DNA of 16,956 bases from Halomonas sp. (GTDB taxonomy: Bacteria; Pseudomonadota; Gammaproteobacteria; Pseudomonadales; Halomonadaceae). The DNA is taken from NCBI GenBank assembly GCA_003560175.1, contig PWIZ01000139.1, positions 1 through 16,956 on the forward strand. The letters are read 5' to 3'. The translations under genes were made by a program, and so were the position numbers. Shown here piece by piece: positions 9,829 through 16,956 of this stretch (positions are counted from its first letter, which is position 1; every line of letters starts with the position of its first letter). The notes beneath the pieces were generated by a model, which had not been told where the DNA came from, did not search any database, and saw only the letters and a list, made by a program, of their open reading frames with translations.

Positions 9829-11319
9829 TCAGCTCCTGGCGCGCTGCATGACCTTCTTAACCAGAGGCAGCAGCAGCGACAGAGCGGCAATGATCAGCAG
9901 CCACATGGAGATCGGCTTGTCGACGAAGACCATCCAGTCGCCACCGGAGATCTGCAGGGCGCGACGCATGGACTCTTCCATGATGCTTCCCAGGATCAAT
10001 GCCAGGATCAGAGGAGCCGCCGGGAAGCCAAACAGCCGCATGCCAAGCCCCATCAGCCCGAAGCCAAGCAGGAACAGCAGGTCGATCACACTGAAGCTCA
10101 TGCCGTAGACACCGATCATGCAGAAGATCAGGATCAACGAAAGCAGCAGAGGGCGAGGCATTTCAAGAATCTTGGCGATATAGGGGATCAGCGGCAGATT
10201 GAGCACCAGCAACATGATATTGCCGATATACATACTGGCAATAACGCCCCAGAACACATCGGGACGATCCACCAGCATCGCCGGTCCGGGACTGATCCCC
10301 ATTACCAGCAGGGCCCCCAGCAAGACCGCCGTGGTCCCGGAGCCGGGCACGCCCAGGGTCAGCAGGGGCACGAAGGAGCCGGTACAGGCGGCGTTGTTGG
10401 CCGCCTCGGGTGCCGCCACTCCCTTGATATTGCCCTTGCCGAAGGTATCCCCATCCTTGGCGATGCGCTTCTCCATGCTGTAGCCGAGAAACGATCCGAT
10501 GGTGGAACCGGCACCCGGCAACACGCCGGTGAAGAAGCCCAGCACCGAACTTCGTCCGATGGGCCCGGCGATCTCCTTCACTTCGCGTCGCGAGAGCCTG
10601 AGCGAACCGATGGCATTTCGCTCCGGCTCCTTGCCACCGCCCCCCCGGAGCAGCATGTAGAAGACTTCTGCCAGGGCGAAGACACCCAGTGCCACCACCA
10701 GGAAGTCGATGCCGTCGAGCAGGTGGGTGGTCCCGAAGGCAAAACGCACGGTGCCAGTCTGCAGGTCGATACCGATGATGGAGATCATGATCCCGACCAC
10801 CGCGGCGATCAGCCCCTTGACCAGCGACTTGTCGGAGAGCGATACCACCGCCGTCAGGCCCAGCACCATCAGCGCGAAGTACTCTGCCGGCCCGAATGCC
10901 ACGGCGACCCTCGAGAGCATCGGCGCCACCATCATCAGAAACACGATGGAGATGGTGCCGCCCACGAAGGAAGCATAGGCCGCAATGGCCAGGGCCTTGC
11001 CGGCCATGCCCTGCTTGGCCATGGGATAGCCATCGAAGGAAGTGGCCACGGTGCCGGCCACGCCGGGAGCGTTCAGCAGGATCGATGAGCTCGAGCCGCC
11101 GAAAATGGCCCCGTAGTAGACGCCAGCCATCAGGATCAGTCCGGAAGAGGGCTCCATGGCGAAGGTGATCGGAATCATCAGGGCCAGGGCACTGATCGGC
11201 CCCAGTCCCGGCAGCATGCCGATAATGGTGCCGGCGAAGACGCCGCCGAAGACATAAGCGATGTTCATGGGCTGCAGCGCGATGCCGAAGCCGTACATCA
11301 GGTTGTTCAGTGCTTCCAT
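9829..11319 (-). CDS. tctA: Tripartite tricarboxylate transporter, large membrane subunit TctA
   Basis: A 496-residue multi-spanning inner-membrane protein that forms the translocation subunit of a secondary transporter fed by the binding protein TctC. It shows two TctA-type glycine/proline loops: GMLPGLGPISALALMIPITF near residues 34-53, and GVLPGAGSTIGSFLGYSMEK in the middle of the protein, consistent with the internal repeat of the family. GGSSSSILLNAPG and LGVPGSGTTAVLLGALLVMG are further conserved runs. Length is typical. The ATG at 11319 has only a weak ribosome binding site (GAGAGAGAA some distance upstream) and lies 40 bases after tctB. The substrate cannot be read from sequence; citrate or another carboxylate is an inference from the family and the adjacent regulator. 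Confidence 0.94.
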   Translation of the reverse strand: MEALNNLMYGFGIALQPMNIAYVFGGVFAGTIIGMLPGLGPISALALMIPITFAMEPSSGLILMAGVYYGAIFGGSSSSILLNAPGVAGTVATSFDGYPMAKQGMAGKALAIAAYASFVGGTISIVFLMMVAPMLSRVAVAFGPAEYFALMVLGLTAVVSLSDKSLVKGLIAAVVGIMISIIGIDLQTGTVRFAFGTTHLLDGIDFLVVALGVFALAEVFYMLLRGGGGKEPERNAIGSLRLSRREVKEIAGPIGRSSVLGFFTGVLPGAGSTIGSFLGYSMEKRIAKDGDTFGKGNIKGVAAPEAANNAACTGSFVPLLTLGVPGSGTTAVLLGALLVMGISPGPAMLVDRPDVFWGVIASMYIGNIMLLVLNLPLIPYIAKILEMPRPLLLSLILIFCMIGVYGMSFSVIDLLFLLGFGLMGLGMRLFGFPAAPLILALILGSIMEESMRRALQISGGDWMVFVDKPISMWLLIIAALSLLLPLVKKVMQRARS

Positions 11320-11359
11320 GAGCAGGTTCTCTCTCGCGAGCCGGTCGTGTCGTGTGACC

Positions 11360-11842
11360 TCAGATCGGCAGGATTCCCGTCGGCAGGTAGACTTCCATGA
11401 TGCGCGTCATGGTCAAGTACAGTGCCAGCACCACACCAAGCGAAGTGGCCAGGTTCACCCCATGTCGACGGTAGCCGTAATACCAGCCAAGGCCGAAGGC
11501 CAGTACGGTGGATGCCACCACGAAACCGATCGGCACCATCAGCAGTGCGTAGGCAATGATCGCCAGCGAGGTGATGACCACCCGCGACCAGGGGCGCAAC
11601 AGCAAAGGCTGGTTCAGGGCCTCGGGGCTTGGCTCCTCGGGAATATCCTGGGCCTTGGGTTTTTCCAGGAAAAGCAGCAGGGCCAGCCCGAGCAGGGTGA
11701 ACCCAAGCACCTTGGGGAACAGGTCGGAATCGATCGGCCGAGGCAAGGGGAACTGGCGAATCTGGAAGGCCATTACCAGGTAGCCTACCGAGAAGAGCGC
11801 GATGACCAGCGCCAGGATCTGGTTGGTATTGAGTCGTGTCAT
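11360..11842 (-). CDS. tctB: Tripartite tricarboxylate transporter, small membrane subunit TctB
   Basis: A 160-residue, strongly hydrophobic protein with about four membrane segments: roughly residues 9-27, a second near 45-61, and two in the second half (ITSLAIIAYALLMVPIGFVVASTVLAFGL and the final LGVVLALYLTMTRIMEVYL). This is the size and layout of TctB, the poorly conserved small subunit whose role is assembly or stabilisation with TctA. The frame is open to 11899, but the ATG at 11842 is better: it follows GAGGTGG at good spacing and begins MTRLNTNQ. Sequence conservation in the family is low, so the call rests mainly on topology and position between tctC and tctA. Confidence 0.88.
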   Translation of the reverse strand: MTRLNTNQILALVIALFSVGYLVMAFQIRQFPLPRPIDSDLFPKVLGFTLLGLALLLFLEKPKAQDIPEEPSPEALNQPLLLRPWSRVVITSLAIIAYALLMVPIGFVVASTVLAFGLGWYYGYRRHGVNLATSLGVVLALYLTMTRIMEVYLPTGILPI

Positions 11843-11912
11843 GATGCGTCCACCTCGGGCCCGAGGCAGGTAATGCCCGCCCCCAAACCCAAGAATCACA
11901 TTCGAAGAAATC

Positions 11913-11935
11913 GAGCCCCGAGATCATCGGGGCTC
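11913..11935 (-). terminator. Stem-loop between tctC and tctB (attenuator or mRNA stabiliser)
   Basis: A perfect 9-bp stem (GAGCCCCGA with TCGGGGCTC) closes a 5-base loop, beginning 32 bases after the tctC stop. On the minus strand it is followed by GATTTCTTCG, only a weak U-rich tail. Partial termination or transcript protection after the binding-protein gene is the likely role, paralleling the hairpin after urtA. Confidence 0.6.
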
Positions 11936-11967
11936 AGGAGAATCACTCCGGGCGAGTCAGCCGGCGT

Positions 11968-12966
11968 TCAGCGAATCAGACCGAGTTCGGTCAGCACTCC
12001 GCTGAACTCTTCCTTCTGGGCATCGAGAAAGTCGCCGAATTCTTCACTGCTCTGATAGGCATCGATCCAGCCCAGCTGGTCGCGGGCTTCCTGCCAGTCA
12101 TCGGTCTCGAGCATCCGGGCGAAAAGATCCTCGTAATAGGCCACGGCCTCGGCCGGCATATCGGGCGTGCCCATGACACCGCGCCAGATATCGAAGGTGT
12201 AATCGATACCCTGCTCCTGATAGGTGGCAATCTCGGCCAGGGGGCCTCCCAGACGCTCGGGAGAGGAAACCCCGAGCGCCCGGATGTCACTCTCCGGGCC
12301 CAGTTGGCCTGCGGCCTCGCCGGCGCCGGTGATCACGGCCTCGACATGCCCTCCCATCAGGTTGGTCATGGCTTCACCGCCTCCCGAGAAGGCGATGTAA
12401 TTGACGCCTGACGCCTCGAGGCCGGCTGCCGACGCCACACCGGCGATGGAGATATGGTCCATGGAACCCGGCGCGCTGCCGCCGCCGACACTCATGGAAG
12501 GCCTCTCGCGCATCGCCTCGAACAGATCATTGAGATCCTGATAGTCGGAGTCCGCCTGAACCAGCACGATGGAGTAGTCGGTGATCAACCGAGCGATCGG
12601 CGTGAAATGGGTATGGTCATATCGCGAAGTCCCGGCCAGCGGTACCAGGATGATGGGTGGGCTGGTGGCGAAGAGCTTGTGCGGGTTGCCACTATCGTTG
12701 GCGATCTGAGCCCAGGCCACGGCACCGCCGCCACCGGGCACGTTGATCGCAGCGAAGTTCTGGTCGGCCAGCCCCTCTGACTGGATGACGCGGGAAGTGG
12801 TGCGTACCAGGGTGTCCCAGCCGCCGCCGGGGTTGGCCGGGGCGATGAACTCGATGGAGCGGGTCGGGGCCCACTCCTCGGCCTGGACGGCGCCAGCGAA
12901 GCCGGTCAGCCCTGCCAGCGGCAGGAGGATGGCGGTAATGCCCCGGGCGGTGAACTTGGTGGTCAT
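11968..12966 (-). CDS. tctC: Tripartite tricarboxylate transporter, periplasmic substrate-binding protein TctC
   Basis: A 332-residue precursor of the TctC/Bug family. The signal peptide runs to about residue 29 (AVQA before EEWAPTRSIEF). The mature protein begins with the family pattern IEFIAPANPGGGWDTLVRT, followed by VPGGGGAVAWAQIA and, later, GGGSAPGSMDH and YIAFSGGGEAMTNLMGGHVEA, which together form the binding-pocket loops of these proteins. It captures a carboxylate in the periplasm for TctAB; the exact ligand is not predictable. The ATG follows AGAGGA at about eight bases. It is the first gene of the tct operon, directly downstream of the two-component system on the same strand. Confidence 0.94.
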   Translation of the reverse strand: MTTKFTARGITAILLPLAGLTGFAGAVQAEEWAPTRSIEFIAPANPGGGWDTLVRTTSRVIQSEGLADQNFAAINVPGGGGAVAWAQIANDSGNPHKLFATSPPIILVPLAGTSRYDHTHFTPIARLITDYSIVLVQADSDYQDLNDLFEAMRERPSMSVGGGSAPGSMDHISIAGVASAAGLEASGVNYIAFSGGGEAMTNLMGGHVEAVITGAGEAAGQLGPESDIRALGVSSPERLGGPLAEIATYQEQGIDYTFDIWRGVMGTPDMPAEAVAYYEDLFARMLETDDWQEARDQLGWIDAYQSSEEFGDFLDAQKEEFSGVLTELGLIR

Positions 12967-13038
12967 GGCGTTTTCCTCTGGGCGGAATCATTGTTATGTA
13001 AAGCGACAGAGCAAACTCTAGAAGACGGACGCACCTGA

Positions 13039-13052
13039 TCACAACCTTGTGA
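13039..13052. promoter_or_regulatory. 14-bp palindrome upstream of tctC (candidate operator)
   Basis: TCACAA-CC-TTGTGA is a perfect inverted repeat with a 2-base spacer, centred about 79 bp before the tctC ATG in the 131-bp gap after the response-regulator gene. It has the half-sites of a CRP site in the opposite orientation and spacing, so it is not a CRP site. It is a plausible target for the neighbouring regulator. No confident -35/-10 pair was found. Confidence 0.4.
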
Positions 13053-13097
13053 ACATATTGGAAAAAAAGAGCGTTATGGGCATTGTGTGCATTCTGC

Positions 13098-13865
13098 TCA
13101 CGCCCCTCCCTCTCCCAGCCAGGGGCCCGCGTCGCTGGTCAGTCGGTAGCGGCGCTCGGGCCGCCCCACATCACCATAGCCCAGCTCGGCGGAGGCCACC
13201 TGCACCGAGACCAGGAATTCCAGGTAGCGCCGCGCCGTGGAACGGCTGGCCCCGATATGGCGCGCCACCTGCATGGCGGACAGCGCCGCTCCGGCTTCCT
13301 TGATGGCCGCGACCACCGCCTCCAGGGTCAGGCGATCGATCCCCTTGGGAAGACTGCGGGTATTCGCGGCCGATTTGGCCTCGGGACGCAGCCTGGCCAG
13401 GGCACGATCGAGCTCCTCCTGGCTCATCTCGCCGTGGGCCGCCAGAGCCGTACGCTCACGCCGGAAGCGTTCCAGCATCTGAGCCATGCGAGAGGCCTCG
13501 GTGGGCTTGATCAGATAGTCGAAGACGCCGCCTCGCAGCGCCTCACTGATGGTGTCCACTTCCCGGGCCGCCGTGACCATCACCACGTCCATGTGCAGGT
13601 GGTCACGGCGCAGCATCCACAGTAGCTCCAGCCCCTCGACATCAGGCAGGTAGGCATCGAGCAGCACCAGCTGTATGCGCTCGGCATGCCGGGCCAGCAG
13701 CTCCCTGGCCTCGGCCGCCGAGCGCGCCATGCCCACCACCCGAAAGCCCTCGCTCTGCTCGATGAAGGCCCGGTGGATCTCGGCGATACGGAAATCATCC
13801 TCGATGATCAGGATCCCGTATTCCGCGATGGACCGGTCTTCGGTGTCGTGGGCGTCGTGTCGCAT
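13098..13865 (-). CDS. Response regulator, CitB/DcuR family
   Basis: A 255-residue cytoplasmic response regulator. The receiver domain (about 16-135) has the acidic pair in IIEDD (22-24), phosphoacceptor D70 in LLDAYLPD, T98 and K120 (IKP), so it should be phosphorylatable. A linker follows, then a C-terminal helix-turn-helix near residues 195-220 (LSAMQVARHIGASRSTARRYLE). This arrangement is that of CitB/DcuR/DctR regulators of citrate and C4-dicarboxylate genes, not the OmpR-type TctD. The open frame reaches a TTG at 13928, but the ATG at 13865 is preferred because GGGGAG precedes it; upstream codons read through the tandem repeat. It lies downstream of its kinase gene and upstream of tctC, its likely target. 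Confidence 0.92.
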   Translation of the reverse strand: MRHDAHDTEDRSIAEYGILIIEDDFRIAEIHRAFIEQSEGFRVVGMARSAAEARELLARHAERIQLVLLDAYLPDVEGLELLWMLRRDHLHMDVVMVTAAREVDTISEALRGGVFDYLIKPTEASRMAQMLERFRRERTALAAHGEMSQEELDRALARLRPEAKSAANTRSLPKGIDRLTLEAVVAAIKEAGAALSAMQVARHIGASRSTARRYLEFLVSVQVASAELGYGDVGRPERRYRLTSDAGPWLGEGGA

Positions 13866-13903
13866 CGGCTCTCCCCGGTGGTGTGGTTGTCGTGTCGATT
13901 CCC

Positions 13904-13942
13904 GGCCTCTCTCAACGGCCTCTCTCAACGGCCTCTCTCAAC
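13904..13942. repeat. Three tandem copies of a 13-bp unit at the kinase/regulator junction
   Basis: GGCCTCTCTCAAC occurs three times in perfect tandem (13904-13916, 13917-13929, 13930-13942). The third copy contains the kinase stop codon (13938-13940). On the transcript the unit reads GTTGAGAGAGGCC, with purine-rich ribosome-binding-site-like GAGAGG. A 13-bp unit can change copy number by slippage and shifts frame each time. Confidence 0.95.
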
Positions 13943-15632
13943 GGTCTATGGCCGCCGGAGTGCGGCACAGCGAACGATCGAGCACCACCGCGAAGCAGGC
14001 ACCGCCCAGCTCGCTCTCCTCCAGGGTGATCGCACCGCCATGATCCCGACACAGCCGTGACACCAGGGCCAGGCCGATCCCGCGATGCTTGCCAGGCTTG
14101 GTCGAGAAGCCCTCGGTGAAGATCGCCTCGACGTTCTCGGGGGCCACCCCGGCGCCGTTGTCCTCCACCTCGATCAGCAGCTGCTCGCCGAGGTCGGTGA
14201 AGAAGAGCCGCACCCGCGGTTGCTCCCCACCCTCGCGTCGCTCCTGCAGGGCGGCGTGGCAGGCGTTGTCGAGCAGGTTACCGATCACCGTCATCAGCAC
14301 TTCCTGGCCGGTAGCGGTAAGCGGCGTGGAGAGCGAGCTCTGGTCGTCGATCTCCAGCCCCACGCCGAGCTCACTGGCGCGGGTCAGCTTGCCAAGCAGA
14401 GTGCCGCTGATCACCGGGTCCGCCACGTGGTTCATCAGAAAGGTCATCTGCGCCTGGGCGCGTTCGCTCTCCTGGTGGATCAGTGCTAGAGCCTCCTTGA
14501 TGCGGCCAAGCTGAAGCAGCCCGGAAATGGTGTAGAGCTTGTTGGAGAACTCGTGGGCCTGGGCGCGCAGCATGTCCACGTCGCGGCTGGCGGCGCTCAA
14601 GGCATTGGAGAGGTCGACGATCTCACGACGACTGCGGAAGGTGGCCACCGCCCCTTCCAACTGGCCGCCATGCACCACCGGCACCCGGTTCACCACCACC
14701 GGATGGTCGCCCAGCCACATCTGCTGGTCGAACTGCTGCTCGCCGCGTTCCAGCACCTCGAGCAGCCGTGAGTTGGGCACCACCTGCTGAATCGGGCACC
14801 CCAGCACCTCGCGCTCGGGCGGCAGGTCGAGGAAACGCCGCGCCTGCTGGTTGACCAGGGTGATCGCGCCATCCTGATTAACCGCCAGGATCCCCTCATG
14901 GATCGACTGCAGAATGGCCTCCTTCTCCATGGCCAGGCGGGCGATCTCGTGGGGCTCCAGGCCCAGGATCACGCGCTTGAGGTGGCGGGAAAGGCCAAAG
15001 GCGCCGGCAAAGCCCAGCAGGATCATCGCGGCCACAAGCCACCAGCCGAGGCTGGTATGGCGGCCCACATCCATGGCCACCCGGTCGAGCATGAAACCCA
15101 CCGAGACGATGCCGATAATCCGGCCCTCGGCGTCGAGCACCGGCGTCTTGCCACGCATCGCCTCCCCCAGGGAGCCCACGGCCTCGGAAATATAGGACTC
15201 GCCGTGGAGCAGAGCCCGGTCATTGTCGCCGCCGACCATGGGCAGCCCGAGACGTTCCGGCAGCGGGTGGGAGTAGCGGATGCCCTCGGTATTGCCCACC
15301 ACCACGTAGCGCGCCCCGGTCTCGCGACGGATGCGCTCGGCAATGGGCTGAATGGTGGCCGCGGGGGCCTCGTCGGCGAAGGCCGCGACCAACTCGGGAA
15401 TCACCGCGACCGACCTCGCCACCGCCAGGGCGCGCTCGCCCATCTGGTCGCCGATGATCTCGGCCTTGCGGTGGTTGAGGTAGGCCCCCTGGGCCAGCAG
15501 CATGGCGGCCAGCAACACGCCCACCAGCAGCATCACCTGGAGACGAAAGCTGCGTATCAGCCGGTGGCGGCGCGGCCTGGGGCGGCGAAGGCGCCTGACC
15601 TCGGCGATGGGGTCCGCGGGTCGGGACGGCAT
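13938..15632 (-). CDS. Sensor histidine kinase, CitA/DcuS family
   Basis: A 564-residue membrane sensor kinase. Order of parts: basic N-terminus, membrane segment at about 31-50, periplasmic PAS domain to about 190, second membrane segment at about 194-215, cytoplasmic PAS domain (about 235-340), then the kinase core. The periplasmic domain has the CitA/DcuS ligand pattern with R119 and H122 in IRYSHP and the GGDNDRALLHGESY and GSLGEAMRGKTPV runs, so it should bind a carboxylate. The SpoB-type phospho-acceptor is H360 in HEFSNKLYTISGLLQLG, followed by the N-box GNLLDNACHA (451-460), DNGAG (491-495) and GIGLAL (518-523). All are intact. The ATG at 15632 has a moderate GAGAG ribosome binding site. 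It is paired with the downstream regulator. Confidence 0.93.
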   Translation of the reverse strand: MPSRPADPIAEVRRLRRPRPRRHRLIRSFRLQVMLLVGVLLAAMLLAQGAYLNHRKAEIIGDQMGERALAVARSVAVIPELVAAFADEAPAATIQPIAERIRRETGARYVVVGNTEGIRYSHPLPERLGLPMVGGDNDRALLHGESYISEAVGSLGEAMRGKTPVLDAEGRIIGIVSVGFMLDRVAMDVGRHTSLGWWLVAAMILLGFAGAFGLSRHLKRVILGLEPHEIARLAMEKEAILQSIHEGILAVNQDGAITLVNQQARRFLDLPPEREVLGCPIQQVVPNSRLLEVLERGEQQFDQQMWLGDHPVVVNRVPVVHGGQLEGAVATFRSRREIVDLSNALSAASRDVDMLRAQAHEFSNKLYTISGLLQLGRIKEALALIHQESERAQAQMTFLMNHVADPVISGTLLGKLTRASELGVGLEIDDQSSLSTPLTATGQEVLMTVIGNLLDNACHAALQERREGGEQPRVRLFFTDLGEQLLIEVEDNGAGVAPENVEAIFTEGFSTKPGKHRGIGLALVSRLCRDHGGAITLEESELGGACFAVVLDRSLCRTPAAIDR

Positions 15633-15694
15633 GGCTTGCTCTCGATGGCCAAAGGCTCAGTATCGCATGTCACCCCCGGGGACGGCATCAGGCC

Positions 15695-16549
15695 TCAGTC
15701 GGGCCTGCCGGTATCCCAGCCCCGGGCTTCGGCACGGGAGGCATCGAACCAGGCGAGACGGTCGTGGAGCGATACGACGCCACCAACGATGATCAGGGTG
15801 GGCGGCTGAAGGCGCTCGCCTCGCAACATCGCCGACATGTCGGCCAGGGTGCCGAGGTGCACGCGCTGCCGAGCCGTGCTGCCCTGCTCGATCAGGGCCA
15901 CCGGGGTATCGGCCGCCAGGCCGTTGGCGACCAGCTGCCGGCAGATCTCGGGCAGGCCGTGAAGCCCCATGTAGAAGACCAGAGTCTGGCCGGGGCTGGC
16001 CAGGGCCGGCCAATCAAGGTCGGCACTGCCGTTCTTGAGGTGGCCGGTGATGAAGCGCACCGACTGGGCGTGGTCGCGGTGAGTCAGAGGGATGCCGGCA
16101 TAGGCCGCGCACCCCGAGGCGGCGGTGATGCCGGGAATCACCTCGAAGTCGATGCCCGCCTCCGCCAGGGTCTCGAGCTCTTCCCCGCCGCGCCCGAAGA
16201 TGAAGGGGTCCCCACCCTTGAGGCGCACCACCCGCCGGCCTGCCCTGGCCCAGTCGACCAGTGCCCGGTTGATGTCCTGCTGGGGCAGACTGTGATCGGA
16301 GCGTGCCTTGCCGACGTAGAGCCGCCAGGCGTCGGGGTTGGCCAGCGCGAGCACCTCCTGGCTGACCAGTCGGTCATGCAGGATCACCTCGGCCGCCTGC
16401 AGACGGCGCAGCGCCTTGAGGGTCAACAGCTCCGGATCACCGGGCCCGGCGCCCACCAGGCTGACCCGGCCGGGGGGCATGGCCGACCCGGGTGGCAGGA
16501 CGTCGGGCATGTCATCCCCCGGGGGGTGTCGCTGCGAATCGCGCCGCAT
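15695..16549 (-). CDS. cobA: Uroporphyrinogen-III C-methyltransferase (SUMT)
   Basis: A stand-alone SAM-dependent methyltransferase of up to 284 residues that converts uroporphyrinogen III to precorrin-2, the branch point to siroheme (cofactor of nitrite and sulfite reductases) and cobalamin. Both family signatures are present: [16 protein letters not shown] near residues 31-46 and [17 protein letters not shown] near 108-124, followed by [23 protein letters not shown]. It lacks the N-terminal dehydrogenase/ferrochelatase half of CysG. The start is uncertain: the ATG at 16549 has GAGG ten bases upstream, while the ATG at 16510 is preceded by GGGGGA and would give a length nearer the family average. 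It lies 62 bases upstream of the kinase gene on the same strand, and no terminator is obvious between them. Confidence 0.93.
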   Translation of the reverse strand: MRRDSQRHPPGDDMPDVLPPGSAMPPGRVSLVGAGPGDPELLTLKALRRLQAAEVILHDRLVSQEVLALANPDAWRLYVGKARSDHSLPQQDINRALVDWARAGRRVVRLKGGDPFIFGRGGEELETLAEAGIDFEVIPGITAASGCAAYAGIPLTHRDHAQSVRFITGHLKNGSADLDWPALASPGQTLVFYMGLHGLPEICRQLVANGLAADTPVALIEQGSTARQRVHLGTLADMSAMLRGERLQPPTLIIVGGVVSLHDRLAWFDASRAEARGWDTGRPD

Positions 16550-16565
16550 ATTCCAAAAACCTCAA

Positions 16566-16598
16566 AAATTACCTATTCGTTATTCGCCAAGGTAATTT
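16566..16598. promoter_or_regulatory. 9-bp inverted repeat in the A/T-rich leader of cobA
   Basis: AAATTACCT (16566-16574) and AGGTAATTT (16590-16598) are perfect arms around a 15-base spacer that itself contains TATTCG twice. The element ends 16 bases before the first possible cobA start, in unusually A/T-rich DNA. On the transcript the second arm runs into a TTTTTG tract. It could be an operator or a weak leader hairpin; its function is unknown. Confidence 0.45.
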
Positions 16599-16686
16599 AA
16601 GCGAGGCGTATTTTCCACTCGCCTCTGGTCACAAGGATATAACGCTCGACCCTTCGCCAGGGACAGGAGAGCTTCAATGGAATCGA

Positions 16687-16956
16687 CTAGCGCATGAGCG
16701 TCTCCACGCTGGCCACCTTGTCGTCCATGTGCTGCTCACGGTCGGTGCGGGTGCCGAGTTTGAGGGTAGTGGTAATACGCGGTGCGCCCATCTCGTGCAC
16801 CACCTCGTGGCAGCGCTTGACCACGGCCATCACCTCGTCCCAAGGTCCCTCGATATTGGTTCCGTAGGCATGCATGCGATGTTCGAGACCGGAGGCCCGG
16901 ATCACCCTCTGGCAGGCAGCAATCTGCGGCGAGACCGAAACGCCCACTCCAAGAGG
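16687..16956 (-). CDS. MTH1187/YqgV-type thiamine-binding family protein (partial, N-terminus beyond the edge)
   Basis: The last 89 or so codons of a small protein whose start lies past the right edge; the frame is open to the edge and reads PLGVGVSVSP, which is an internal family segment, so a GTG at 16947 is not the true start. Family features are HAYGTNIEGPWDEVMAVVKRCHE followed by the ITTTLKLGTRTDRE segment and the short ending VASVETLMR. Members of this family (DUF77) are about 100 residues, fold as a ferredoxin-like oligomer and have been found to bind thiamine; physiological role is unclear. It is followed by the 137-base gap before cobA and may or may not be cotranscribed with it. Confidence 0.85.
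   Translation of the reverse strand, partial: PLGVGVSVSPQIAACQRVIRASGLEHRMHAYGTNIEGPWDEVMAVVKRCHEVVHEMGAPRITTTLKLGTRTDREQHMDDKVASVETLMR

Noticed and set aside
13060..13098. Run of seven T on the minus strand after the response-regulator gene as an intrinsic terminator
   Set aside because: The preceding sequence only forms a 4-bp stem with a long loop, too weak to call; read-through into tctC remains possible.
13866..13928. TTG-initiated 21-residue extension of the response regulator
   Set aside because: It reads through the 13-bp tandem repeat and lies upstream of a good GGGGAG site for the ATG at 13865; receiver domains do not need it.

Overview
The window is a GC-rich stretch of a gammaproteobacterial chromosome. 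Protein style and gene content resemble Halomonadaceae (Halomonas-like); that placement is an inference from general protein character, not from a marker gene. Every gene I can support lies on the minus strand, so transcription runs from high to low coordinates. Both window edges cut a gene. I see no mobile element, tRNA, rRNA or CRISPR array.

In transcription order the layout is as follows. (1) 16956-15695: the 3' part of a thiamine-binding MTH1187-family gene, then cobA (uroporphyrinogen-III C-methyltransferase, first step to siroheme/cobalamin). (2) 15632-13098: a CitA/DcuS-type sensor kinase and its CitB/DcuR-type response regulator, separated by a short spacer containing a 13-bp tandem triplication. 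(3) 12966-9829: tctC-tctB-tctA, a tripartite tricarboxylate transporter, presumably the target of that two-component system, closed by a strong hairpin terminator. (4) 9487-3722: urtA-urtB-urtC-urtD-urtE, a complete high-affinity ABC urea importer. (5) 3441-1: ureD-ureA-ureB-ureC-ureE (ureE cut by the edge), the urease structural and accessory genes.

The urea half forms one functional module. UrtA captures urea in the periplasm, UrtBCDE imports it, and urease hydrolyses it to ammonia. Its control is readable in the DNA: both the urtA and the ureD upstream regions carry a strong sigma-54 (-24/-12) promoter match, and each also has a near-perfect NtrC dyad about 110-145 bp upstream of the predicted start. 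Both further carry an A/T-rich dyad near -62/-65. This is the architecture expected for nitrogen-limitation control by NtrBC. No such signals are visible at the tct operon, which instead has a 14-bp palindrome upstream of tctC.

Both solute-binding-protein genes (urtA, tctC) come first in their operons and are followed by a perfect GC-rich stem-loop before the membrane genes, a classic way to obtain excess binding protein. The gene families are all known. The most interesting content is regulatory DNA rather than a new protein system.
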